From: Gemmiger_A avium
Lineage (GTDB): Bacteria; Bacillota; Clostridia; Oscillospirales; Ruminococcaceae
Direction: 5' to 3'
DNA: 23,647 nt
Assembly (NCBI GenBank): GCA_019114585.1
Contig: DXFE01000055.1
Span: 1 to 23,647 of the forward strand
Shown here: one piece after another, positions 7,081-15,261 of the stretch
How positions within the stretch are numbered: the first letter of the stretch is position 1
Layout: each line of letters begins with the position of its first letter
Made by a program: the position numbers and the translations under genes
Notes under the pieces: model-generated
The model's database searches: none
Told to the model about the DNA's origin: nothing
The model's input: only the letters and a program-made list of their open reading frames with translations

Positions 7081-8697
7081 ATGCTCTATGTACGCAACAT
7101 CCGCCTGCCGCTGACCGCGCCGGTCGCGCAGGCGCAGGCCCGGGCCCTGCGCACGCTGGGGATCAGCGCGTCGCAGGCCGCCCGGTGCGAGGTGGCGCGC
7201 CTGTCGGTAGACGCGCGCCGCGGCCATCCCGTGCTGGTGTATACCATCGCGGTCACACTCAAAGACGAGGGTGCGGAACCGGCCTTGGCCGGCTCCGCGC
7301 CCTGCGTTGCTATCGCCCCCCGGCAGCCACTGGTGCTGGGCCGGGGCACAAAAACCCTGCCCCACCGGCCGGTGGTCTGCGGCCTGGGCCCCGCCGGGCT
7401 GTTCTGCGCCCTGGTGCTGGCCCGGCAGGGCTACCAGCCTCTGGTGCTGGAACGGGGCCCCGCCCTGGACGACCGGGTGCGGGCGGTGGAACAGTTCAGC
7501 GCCACCGGTATCCTGAACCCCAACGCCAACATCCAGTTCGGCGAGGGCGGCGCGGGCACCTTCTCGGACGGCAAGCTGACCACCCGCATCGGGGACGCGC
7601 TCTGCGGCTTTGTCACCGAAACCCTGCTGGAACACGGCGCCCCCGCCGATGTGGCCTGGCGGCAGAAACCCCATGTGGGCACCGATCTGCTGCGAGGGGT
7701 CATCCGCTCCATCCGGGGCGAGATCGAGGCCCGGGGCGGCCAGGTGCTGTTCAACACCCGGCTCACCGGCTTTAGCCGGGACGCGGCCGGGCGGCTGCGG
7801 GGCATTGAAACCACCGCCGGGCCCATCCCCTGCGAGGCGCTGGTGCTGGCGGTGGGGCACTCCGCCCGGGATACTTTCGATATGCTCATGGCCCAGAACC
7901 TGCCGCTGGTCTGCAAACCGTTTTCGGTGGGCATGCGGGCCGAACACCCCCAGACCGCCATCGACCGGGCCCTCTACCACGAGGCGGCGGGCCATCCCGC
8001 CCTGCCGGTGGGGGAATACCAGCTCAGCGTCCATGTGGGCAGCCGGTGCGTGTACAGCTTCTGCATGTGCCCCGGCGGCCAGGTGGTGGCTGCCGCCAGT
8101 GAGGAGGGCGGCGTGGTCACCAACGGCATGAGCTACCACGCCCGCGCCGGGGCCAACGCCAACGCGGCGGTGGTGGTCAGCGTGGACGGGGCGGATTTCC
8201 ATGAGGACCCGCGGCAGGCCATCGCTTTCCAGCGGGGGCTGGAACAGGCGGCCTTTGCCGCCGGGGGCGGCGGCTATGCGGCCCCGGCCCAGACCATGAA
8301 CGGGTTCCTGGCCCAGAAAGCGGCGCTGGACCTGAAACGGGTGCAGCCCACCTACGACCGGGGCGTGACGGCGGCAGACCTGAACCGGCTGCTGCCGGAG
8401 GAACTGGCCGCGGCCCTGCGTCAGGGCCTGGCGGGCTTTGACCGCAAGCTGAAAGGCTACACCGCGCCGGACACGGTGCTGACCGGCCTGGAAACCCGCA
8501 CCTCCAGCCCGGTGCGGCTGCTGCGGGGGGAGGACTTTATGTGCACGGCCCTGCCGGGGCTGTATCCCTGCGGCGAGGGGGCCGGCTACGCGGGCGGCAT
8601 CGTGAGCGCCGCCGTGGATGGGGTGCGGGTAGCCCGCGCCCTTTGTGAGGAGTACGCGCCGCCCGAACCGGCGGTGGAGGGAGAGTATAAGGAATGA
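7081..8697 (+). CDS. COG2509-type FAD-dependent dehydrogenase
   Basis: A 538-residue flavoprotein of the uncharacterised NAD(P)/FAD-dependent oxidoreductase family COG2509, widespread in Clostridia. A small N-terminal domain (about 1-90) precedes an FAD-binding Rossmann fold (VVCGLGPAGLFCALVLAR, GLGPAG at 101-106, and LVLERG at the end of beta-2). The family motif FSDGKLTTRIG follows, and a GEGAGYAGGI motif near the C-terminus closes the FAD site. Its substrate is unknown. ATG 7081 follows GAGGAATCC, 7 nt after the cdaR stop; the reading frame is open further upstream only inside cdaR. Its TGA overlaps the next ATG (ATGA). Confidence 0.88.
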   Translation: MLYVRNIRLPLTAPVAQAQARALRTLGISASQAARCEVARLSVDARRGHPVLVYTIAVTLKDEGAEPALAGSAPCVAIAPRQPLVLGRGTKTLPHRPVVCGLGPAGLFCALVLARQGYQPLVLERGPALDDRVRAVEQFSATGILNPNANIQFGEGGAGTFSDGKLTTRIGDALCGFVTETLLEHGAPADVAWRQKPHVGTDLLRGVIRSIRGEIEARGGQVLFNTRLTGFSRDAAGRLRGIETTAGPIPCEALVLAVGHSARDTFDMLMAQNLPLVCKPFSVGMRAEHPQTAIDRALYHEAAGHPALPVGEYQLSVHVGSRCVYSFCMCPGGQVVAAASEEGGVVTNGMSYHARAGANANAAVVVSVDGADFHEDPRQAIAFQRGLEQAAFAAGGGGYAAPAQTMNGFLAQKAALDLKRVQPTYDRGVTAADLNRLLPEELAAALRQGLAGFDRKLKGYTAPDTVLTGLETRTSSPVRLLRGEDFMCTALPGLYPCGEGAGYAGGIVSAAVDGVRVARALCEEYAPPEPAVEGEYKE

Positions 8698-9905
8698 GTG
8701 GAAAAAACAGCGGCAAAAATTTCAACCAGGACGACCTGGGCGCGATCCTGAACGACGCGGCCCATGTGTTCAAGGAGTCGGTGGCCCCGGCTCTGGCCCA
8801 GGCGGGCCGCGAGGTGGGCAGCGTCATTGAAAAGACCGCCCGGGATATCTCGGCCCAGCAGCAGGCGCAAAACGCCCAGCGGCAGGCAGAGCGGGAGCGT
8901 CAGCGGGCCGCCATGGCCGAACAGATCGCCGCCCGGCAGGCCAAAGCCGCCGAGCAGCGCCGTCTGGCCGCCCGGCACAACAGCTTTGTGGGCCGGCAGC
9001 TGGTCTACGGCGTGACCGGCGCCTTTGCCTGCTTTATCGCCATGAGCCTGGGGATAAGCGCGCTGGGCTCTCTGCTGATGCTGGAACTGGTGGGCGCGGT
9101 GATCGGCGGCGTAATGGCCGGGGCCGCGCTGCTGCTGGGCATTCACCTGATCCGGATGTCCAGCGGGATGCGCCGGGCGGAAAGCTATCTGAAATTCATG
9201 GACGGCTGGGTGGGCTGTACCCTGGCCGAACTGAGCCAGCATACCCGTCTGCCGGTGAGCCGGCTGGCCGAGGATCTGTCCTGGCTGATCAAGCACCGGG
9301 TTCTCACCGGGGTCTGGCTGGATCTGGACGGCGAGATTCTGTTCACCGACGCCAGCGCCTACCAGGAGTATCTGGCCCAGCGCCGCGGCGCCGCCAAGCA
9401 GGACGAAAAGGCCGCCCCCACGGATGAATCCGCCGAGGCGGTGCTGGCCCAGGGCCGCAGCTTCCTGCGCCAGACCGCCCAGCTGCGCACCATGATCGAG
9501 GACGTGCAGGTGCATGCCCGGGTGGTGCAGATGGAGCAGATCGTGCAGAACCTGCTGGACTGGGTGCAGGAGAATCCGGGCGGGGCGTCCAAGCTGCGCC
9601 GCCTGACCCGGTACTATCTGCCCACCACCCTCAAGCTGCTGCGCACCTATACCTCGGTGGATGACAACCCGGGCGAAAAGGCCCGGCAGATCTGCCAGGA
9701 GATCGACCGCATTCTGGACACGGTGAACCAGGCGCTGCTCCAATTGCAGGATACCCTGCTGGAGGATACCGCCCTGGACGTGTCCGCCGAGATCAGCGCG
9801 CTGGAGTCCATGCTGGCCCAGGAGGGCCTGACCGGTCCCAGCCTGGATATGGCGGGTTCCGCCCCCTATGTGCCCGGGGTCAAGGGCAACGACGGCCGGC
9901 TGTAA
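8694..9905 (+). CDS. XpaC-like membrane protein (5-bromo-4-chloroindolyl phosphate hydrolysis family)
   Basis: A 403-residue protein resembling XpaC, named for a phosphatase phenotype but of unclear biochemical role. It has a Gln/Ala/Arg-rich predicted coiled coil at about 45-98, two hydrophobic segments (about 103-123 and 128-152), and then a cytoplasmic helical region. That region includes the family's conserved RLTRYYLPTTLKLLRTY. There is a short winged-helix-like stretch (CTLAELSQHTRLPVSRLAED) at about 178-197. XpaC homologues usually sit beside TelA (tellurite/toxic-anion resistance); no telA is present here. The start overlaps the preceding stop by 4 nt, so co-expression with the c-di-AMP genes is expected. 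Function not established. Confidence 0.8.
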   Translation: MSGKNSGKNFNQDDLGAILNDAAHVFKESVAPALAQAGREVGSVIEKTARDISAQQQAQNAQRQAERERQRAAMAEQIAARQAKAAEQRRLAARHNSFVGRQLVYGVTGAFACFIAMSLGISALGSLLMLELVGAVIGGVMAGAALLLGIHLIRMSSGMRRAESYLKFMDGWVGCTLAELSQHTRLPVSRLAEDLSWLIKHRVLTGVWLDLDGEILFTDASAYQEYLAQRRGAAKQDEKAAPTDESAEAVLAQGRSFLRQTAQLRTMIEDVQVHARVVQMEQIVQNLLDWVQENPGGASKLRRLTRYYLPTTLKLLRTYTSVDDNPGEKARQICQEIDRILDTVNQALLQLQDTLLEDTALDVSAEISALESMLAQEGLTGPSLDMAGSAPYVPGVKGNDGRL

Positions 9906-9948
9906 CCGCTGGCTCAAGAATCTGGAGAAACGGGAGAGAACAGGATCC

Positions 9949-11985
9949 ATGGGATATTCGGTATGGCAAGTACAACAGGCGGACCCCCGCCGCGCGGCCT
10001 CGCTGGCCGCGGCGATCGGCGCGCCCGGCCTGCTGGCCCGGGTGCTGGTGGCCCGCGGGCTGGACACCCCCGAAAAGGCCATGGCCCTGCTGGGGCAGAA
10101 CGCCCCGCTGTCCGACCCGTTCCGGCTCAAGGATATGGACAAGGCGGTGGCGCGCATCCTGCGGGCCATCGATGAAGAAGAACCCATGGTGGTGTTCGGG
10201 GACTACGACGTGGACGGGGTCACCGCCACCGCCCTGCTCTACCAGCATCTGCGCAACATGGGCGCCAAGGTGCGGTGCATGCTGCCCAGCCGGGAGGGGG
10301 ACGGCTACGGCCTGTCCGCCGCCGCGGTGGAAAAGCTGGCCGCCAAGGGCTATAAACTGATCGTCACGGTGGACAACGGCATCAGCGCCGTGGAGGAAGC
10401 CGCCCTGGCCGCCCGGCTGGGGGTGGATCTGGTCATTACCGACCACCATCTTCCGCCGGAAACCCTGCCCCAGGCGGTGGCGGTGGTGGACCCGGCCCGC
10501 CCGGACGACGACAGCCCCTATAAGACCCTCTGCGGGGCGGGGGTGGCCTTTAAGCTGTGCGCCGCGCTGGACGGCTGCGCGCCGGAAGAACTGCTGGATT
10601 TCTGCGGCGACCTGGCCGCCATCGGCACGGTGGCGGACGTGATGCCGCTGGTGGGGGAGAACCGCACCCTGGTACAGGCCGGGCTGCAGGTTCTGCAGAA
10701 CCCCGACCGCCCCGGTCTGATGGCCCTGATCGAGAGCGCCGGCCTGGGCGACAAACCCCTGACCGCCGAAAACATCAGCTATGCCCTGGCCCCGCGCATC
10801 AACGCGGCGGGCCGGATGGGCAGCCCCGCCCGGGCGCTGCAGCTGCTGCTGTGCGAAGACTGGGAACAGGCCCAGGCCCTGGCGGAAGACCTGAACCATT
10901 GCAATCAGGAGCGGCAGGCCGCCGAGCAGAAAATCCTGGAGGAGGTGCAGGCCCGGCTGGCCGCCGACCCCTCCCTGCTGCGGGACCCGGTGCTGCTGCT
11001 CTGGGGCGAGGACTACCACCCCGGCGTGATCGGTATTGTGGCCAGCCGCCTGGTGGAAAAATACGGCCGCCCCGCCATTCTGGTCAGCATCCAGAACGGG
11101 GAGGGCCGGGGCTCCGGCCGCAGCGTGGCGGGCTTTAACCTGCACGCAGCCATCTCCGCCTGCGGGGATATCCTGATCCGGTATGGCGGGCATGCCCTGG
11201 CGGCGGGCCTGTCGGTGGAGCCGGCCCGCCTGCCGGAACTGCGCCGCCGCCTGAACGACTGGGCCCGGGCCCGCTGCCCGGTGCCGCCCGCCCCCACCCT
11301 GGCGCTGGATCTGGCCGTGCGGCTGGATGAGATCACGGTGGAAGATGTGGAAAGCCTTTCCTGGCTGGCCCCCTGCGGGGCGGGCAACCCGGCCCCGCTG
11401 TTCCTGGTGCGGGACGCTCAGGTGGAAGCCGTCTACCCGGTGGGGGACGGCCGCCACAGCCGGCTGCGCCTGCGGCAGGGAACCGGCACCCTGTATGCGG
11501 TGTATTTCGGGTATTCGCCCGCCCAGCTGCCCTGCCGTGCGGGCGAGAGGGTGGACGTGGCCCTGTCCCTGAGCGTTTATGACGGGAAAAACGGTCCCCA
11601 GCTGTCCGGCCGCATCCGGGAACTGCGCCCGGCCGGGCTGGACGGGGCCTTTGTGGAACAGGCTTCCTGGTTTGAGGCGCTGCAGGGGGGCGCGCCGCTG
11701 ACCGGGCAGCAGAAAGCCGTCCTGCGCCCCGAGCGGGCCGATACGGTGACGGTGTATCGCATGGTACAAAGCGGCGCGGTGAGCGCCGACGATTCGCTGG
11801 GCCTGTTTGCCGCGGTAGGGGGCGGCAAGGCGGGAAAAGCGCTGGTCAGCCTGGAGGCGCTGCGGCAGCTGGGCCTGGTGGAGGCCCGCACCCTGCCGGA
11901 CGGCCGCCGCCGCTGGGCCCCGGTGCCCGCAGCCCAAAAGCAGGATCTGGCCAGCGCGCCGATCCTGCGGCAACTGGAGGAGTGA
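9949..11985 (+). CDS. recJ: Single-stranded-DNA-specific 5'-3' exonuclease RecJ
   Basis: A 678-residue DHH-family nuclease acting in recombinational and mismatch repair. The catalytic motifs are intact: GDYDVDG (Asp85, Asp87 and Asp89 region), TVDNGIS, and the namesake ITDHH (Asp165-His166-His167). DHHA1-type elements follow (APRINAAGRMG and GGHALAAGL), then an OB-like domain (about 455-555). Roughly the last 110 residues form an extra helical module (LTGQQKAVLRPERAD, SADDSLGLFAAVG, then a basic tail) that looks like a winged helix. ATG 9949 is chosen since the RecJ core starts there (MGYSVWQV); the RBS is modest (GGGAGAG). It is followed after 6 nt by rel. The gene for adenine phosphoribosyltransferase, commonly between recJ and rel in Clostridia, is absent. 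Confidence 0.95.
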   Translation: MGYSVWQVQQADPRRAASLAAAIGAPGLLARVLVARGLDTPEKAMALLGQNAPLSDPFRLKDMDKAVARILRAIDEEEPMVVFGDYDVDGVTATALLYQHLRNMGAKVRCMLPSREGDGYGLSAAAVEKLAAKGYKLIVTVDNGISAVEEAALAARLGVDLVITDHHLPPETLPQAVAVVDPARPDDDSPYKTLCGAGVAFKLCAALDGCAPEELLDFCGDLAAIGTVADVMPLVGENRTLVQAGLQVLQNPDRPGLMALIESAGLGDKPLTAENISYALAPRINAAGRMGSPARALQLLLCEDWEQAQALAEDLNHCNQERQAAEQKILEEVQARLAADPSLLRDPVLLLWGEDYHPGVIGIVASRLVEKYGRPAILVSIQNGEGRGSGRSVAGFNLHAAISACGDILIRYGGHALAAGLSVEPARLPELRRRLNDWARARCPVPPAPTLALDLAVRLDEITVEDVESLSWLAPCGAGNPAPLFLVRDAQVEAVYPVGDGRHSRLRLRQGTGTLYAVYFGYSPAQLPCRAGERVDVALSLSVYDGKNGPQLSGRIRELRPAGLDGAFVEQASWFEALQGGAPLTGQQKAVLRPERADTVTVYRMVQSGAVSADDSLGLFAAVGGGKAGKALVSLEALRQLGLVEARTLPDGRRRWAPVPAAQKQDLASAPILRQLEE

Positions 11986-11991
11986 GAGGTT

Positions 11992-14160
11992 ATGGAACAA
12001 CGCTATATCACCTATGAAGACCTGAAACAGGCGGCGGTGGAATCCGGCCGCTCCTACGACATGGCCATGCTGGACAAGGCCTATGCCCTGGCCGAAAAGG
12101 CCCACAACGGGCAGAAGCGCCGCAGCGGTGAGCCCTATATCTGCCACCCGCTCCATGTGGCCCGCATCCTGATCGACCTGGGCCTGGACACCGAAAGCCT
12201 GTGCGGCGCGCTGTTGCACGACGTGGTGGAGGACACCAGCGTTACCCTGGCCGAGATCGAAAGCCAGTTCGGGGCGGACGTGGCCCGTCTGGTGGACGGC
12301 GTAACCAAGCTGACCAAGATCCAGTTTTCCTCGGTGGAGGAGCAGCAGGCCGAAAACCTGCGCAAGATGCTGCTGGCCATGAGCCAGGACGTGCGGGTCA
12401 TGCTGATTAAACTCTGCGACCGGCTGCACAACATGCGCACCGGCGACGCCTGGCCCGAGCAGAAGCGCCGAGACAAGGCCCTGGAAACCATGGAGGTCTA
12501 CGCCCCCATCGCCCACCGGCTGGGCATCAGCAACATCAAGGAAGAACTGGAAGACCTGAGCCTGCACTACCTGGACCCGGTGGGCTACGACGAGATCAAG
12601 CGGCTGCTCTCCGGCAGCGGCGGCGAGGAATTCGTCAAGAACGTGGCCGGGGTCATCAAGGAGCGTCTGGCCGAAAACGGCATGCCCAACGCCACCATGA
12701 AAAGCCGGGTCAAGAGCGTCTACGGCATCTACCGGAAGATGTTTATCCGGGGCAACAGCTTTGAGGAAATCTACGACGTCTACGCCGTGCGGATCATCCT
12801 GGACACAGTGGCCGAGTGTTACAACGCGCTGGGCGTGATCCACGATATGTTCCATCCGCTGCCCAACCGGTTCAAGGACTATATCTCCACCCCCAAGCCC
12901 AATATGTACCAGTCCCTGCACACCACCGTTATCGGGCACGAGGGCATCCCCTTTGAGGTGCAGATCCGCACCTGGGAGATGGACCAGATGGCCGAGTACG
13001 GCGTGGCGGCCCATTGGAAATACAAGGCCGGCATCCAGGGCAGCGACAAGCTGGAGGAGCGCCTGGCCTGGGTGCGCCAGCTGCTGGAAAGCCAGCGGGA
13101 AAGCGACGACGCCAGCAGCATCCTGCAGGACATCAAGAGCGATCTGCTGCCGGAGGAGGTCTTTGCCTTTACCCCCCGGGGCGACGTGATCAACCTGCCC
13201 GCCGGTGCCACCGCCATCGACTTTGCCTATGCGATCCACTCGGCGGTGGGCAACCGGATGGTGGGCGCCAAGGTGAACAACCGCATTGTGCCCATCGACC
13301 ATAAGGTCAACACCGGCGAGATCATCGAGATCATCACCGGCCCCGCCGACAAGGGCCCCAGCCGGGACTGGCTCAAGATCGTGCGCACCAGCGAGGCCAA
13401 GAACAAGATCCGCAACTGGTTCAAAAAGGAGCGGCGGGAAGAAAACATCGCCACCGGCCGGGATGCGCTGGAAAAGGAGATGCGCCGCAACCTGATCACC
13501 GTGCCCGCCGACAAGTGGGATGAGTTTATGGCCGAGATTGCCCGCCGCCAGCGGGTCAACAGCGTGGAAGAACTCTACGCCGCCATCGGCTACGGCGGCA
13601 TCCAGCTCAGCCGCCTGATGGGCAAGATCAAGGACGAATACCAGAAACTGCGCGCCGCCGAGCCCCCCAAGATGATGCTGGAGGATATCCCCATCAAAAA
13701 GACCCGGGGCAGCGACGGCGTGGTGGTGGAAGGCATCGACAACTGCCTGATCAAGTTTGCCAAGTGCTGCAGCCCCCTGCCCGGCGACGAGATCATCGGC
13801 TTTATCACCCGGGGCTTCGGCGTGTCCATCCACAAGCGGGACTGCAGCAACGTGCAGGCCAGCCTGACCGATCCCTCCAACGAGGGCCGCTGGGTGCGCG
13901 CCTACTGGGAAGACAACGTGCAGGAAAGCTTCAAGGCCACCCTGGAGATCTTTGCCACCGACCGCGACGGCCTGCTGGGGGATATCGCGGTGGCCCTGGG
14001 CGAGCTGCGGGTGCCCATCTATGCCCTGAACGCCCGCCAGGCCGACAACGGCCGGGCCTCCATGTCGGTGACCCTGGGCATCACCAACACCGAACATCTG
14101 AACAACGTACTGGCCAAGCTGCGCAAGATCCGGGACGTGCTGGCCGTGACCCGCGTGTAA
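11992..14160 (+). CDS. relA: Bifunctional (p)ppGpp synthetase/hydrolase Rel
   Basis: A 722-residue long RSH enzyme that makes (p)ppGpp from ATP and GTP/GDP during amino-acid starvation and also degrades it. The HD hydrolase domain is intact (HPLHVA, HDVVEDT with His76-Asp77, and KLCDRLHNMRT), so hydrolysis should be active. The synthetase domain has GIYRKM, YDVYAVRII, YQSLHT and EVQIRT. The TGS domain (VFAFTPRGDVINLPAGATAIDFAYAIHS, split in two at its Gly/Pro turn), the conserved Cys domain (KCCSPLPGDEIIGF) and a C-terminal ACT domain follow. Start ATG 11992 is preceded by GAGAGG. Being both synthetase and hydrolase fits a sole long RSH of a Firmicute. Confidence 0.97.
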   Translation: MEQRYITYEDLKQAAVESGRSYDMAMLDKAYALAEKAHNGQKRRSGEPYICHPLHVARILIDLGLDTESLCGALLHDVVEDTSVTLAEIESQFGADVARLVDGVTKLTKIQFSSVEEQQAENLRKMLLAMSQDVRVMLIKLCDRLHNMRTGDAWPEQKRRDKALETMEVYAPIAHRLGISNIKEELEDLSLHYLDPVGYDEIKRLLSGSGGEEFVKNVAGVIKERLAENGMPNATMKSRVKSVYGIYRKMFIRGNSFEEIYDVYAVRIILDTVAECYNALGVIHDMFHPLPNRFKDYISTPKPNMYQSLHTTVIGHEGIPFEVQIRTWEMDQMAEYGVAAHWKYKAGIQGSDKLEERLAWVRQLLESQRESDDASSILQDIKSDLLPEEVFAFTPRGDVINLPAGATAIDFAYAIHSAVGNRMVGAKVNNRIVPIDHKVNTGEIIEIITGPADKGPSRDWLKIVRTSEAKNKIRNWFKKERREENIATGRDALEKEMRRNLITVPADKWDEFMAEIARRQRVNSVEELYAAIGYGGIQLSRLMGKIKDEYQKLRAAEPPKMMLEDIPIKKTRGSDGVVVEGIDNCLIKFAKCCSPLPGDEIIGFITRGFGVSIHKRDCSNVQASLTDPSNEGRWVRAYWEDNVQESFKATLEIFATDRDGLLGDIAVALGELRVPIYALNARQADNGRASMSVTLGITNTEHLNNVLAKLRKIRDVLAVTRV

Positions 14161-14179
14161 GCGGAGAAAGGAACTGCCC

Positions 14180-14629
14180 ATGCGTGCTGTGATCCAACGG
14201 GTCAGCGGCGCCTCGGTGGTGGTGGACGGGGGCGAACCCCGTTCCATCGGCCCCGGCCTGGTGATCCTGCTGGGGGTGGGCGAGCAGGACACCCTGGACG
14301 TGGTGCCCAAGCTGGCGGAAAAATGCGCCCACCTGCGCATCTTTACCGACGAGAACGACAAGCTGAATCTGAGCGCCGTGCAGCTGGGGTATTCCGCCCT
14401 GGTGGTCAGCAACTTCACCCTTTACGGAGATGCCCGCAAGGGCAAGCGCCCCAGCTTTTCCGCCGCCGCCAAACCGCCCCTTTCGGTGGACGCCTACGAG
14501 CTGTTCCTGGCCGAGATGAACAAGCAGGGTCTGGCCGATGTGCAGCACGGGGAGTTCGGCGCGGATATGCAGCTTACCCTCACCAACGACGGCCCGGTCA
14601 CCATCCTGATCGACACCGACCAGTGGTAA
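14180..14629 (+). CDS. dtd: D-aminoacyl-tRNA deacylase
   Basis: A 149-residue proofreading enzyme that removes D-amino acids (and glycine from tRNA-Ala) from mischarged tRNA. The length is typical. It begins MRAVIQRVSGASV and carries the core SxFTL(Y)GD segment followed by KGKRPSFSAAA. The C-terminal NDGPVT supplies the catalytic-pocket Gly-Pro/Thr motif, identical to E. coli Dtd. The usual SQFTL motif is SNFTL here, a conservative Gln-to-Asn change. The RBS AAAGGAA precedes ATG 14180. It follows rel by 19 nt, the widespread rel-dtd order. Confidence 0.94.
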   Translation: MRAVIQRVSGASVVVDGGEPRSIGPGLVILLGVGEQDTLDVVPKLAEKCAHLRIFTDENDKLNLSAVQLGYSALVVSNFTLYGDARKGKRPSFSAAAKPPLSVDAYELFLAEMNKQGLADVQHGEFGADMQLTLTNDGPVTILIDTDQW

Positions 14630-14657
14630 AACGGCCCCAAAGCAAGGAGGAACGCCT

Positions 14658-15257
14658 GTGAAACTGCTTCATCTCACCGGGCCCGCCCCCTATTTTACCA
14701 ACAGCTTTCTGCTGGTGAGCGGGGGCGAGGCCGCCATCATCGACCCGGCGCCGGACGCCGCCCGCTTTGCCCCGCTGCTGGAAAAGGAGAACGCCCGGCT
14801 TACCCATATCCTGCTCACCCACGGGCACTTTGACCATGTGTACGGGCTGGACAGCGTGCGCGCCGCCTGGCCCGCCGCCCGCCTGTGCCTGTTCCGGGCC
14901 GACGCCGTCGGCACCGAGGACCGGCCGGTCAAGGAAAGCCCGGAGATCCTCTGGCTCACCGACGGCCAGACCCTTACAGTGGGGCAGGCGGAACTCACCG
15001 TGCTGCACACCCCCGGCCACACCCCCGGCTCCTGCTGTTGGCTGTGCGAGGGGGTGCTGGTGTCGGGGGATACCCTGTTTGCCGGCAGCGCCGGACGCAC
15101 CGACCTGCCCGGCGGCGACTGGGAGACCCTGATGCGCAGCCTGCGCCGCCTGGCCGACGACCCGGCCCTGCCGGACGAGCTGCGGGTGCTGCCCGGCCAC
15201 GGGGCCTTTACCACCCTGGGGCTGGAACGGGCCCAGAATCCCTATATGAAAGGCTGA
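14658..15257 (+). CDS. Metallo-beta-lactamase-fold hydrolase (glyoxalase II-like)
   Basis: A 199-residue zinc hydrolase of the MBL superfamily, in the short YcbL/glyoxalase-II-like group. It contains the metal ligands THGHFDH (His55, His57, Asp59, His60), HTPGHTPGS, GDTLFAGSAGRTDLP and the terminal PGHG. The starting GTG at 14658 follows a perfect AAGGAGG. It lies in the conserved clostridial string rel-dtd-MBL-hemZ. The true substrate (S-lactoylglutathione-like thioesters or another) is not known for this group. Confidence 0.9.
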   Translation: MKLLHLTGPAPYFTNSFLLVSGGEAAIIDPAPDAARFAPLLEKENARLTHILLTHGHFDHVYGLDSVRAAWPAARLCLFRADAVGTEDRPVKESPEILWLTDGQTLTVGQAELTVLHTPGHTPGSCCWLCEGVLVSGDTLFAGSAGRTDLPGGDWETLMRSLRRLADDPALPDELRVLPGHGAFTTLGLERAQNPYMKG

Positions 15258-15261
15258 CACT

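Noticed and set aside
9880..14418. A 1512-codon open frame on the minus strand opposite recJ, rel and dtd
   Set aside because: It mirrors the codon phase of three well-identified genes; its His/Gly/Gln-rich translation has no domain and it has no RBS. High GC and few TA-containing codons leave this antisense frame open by chance.
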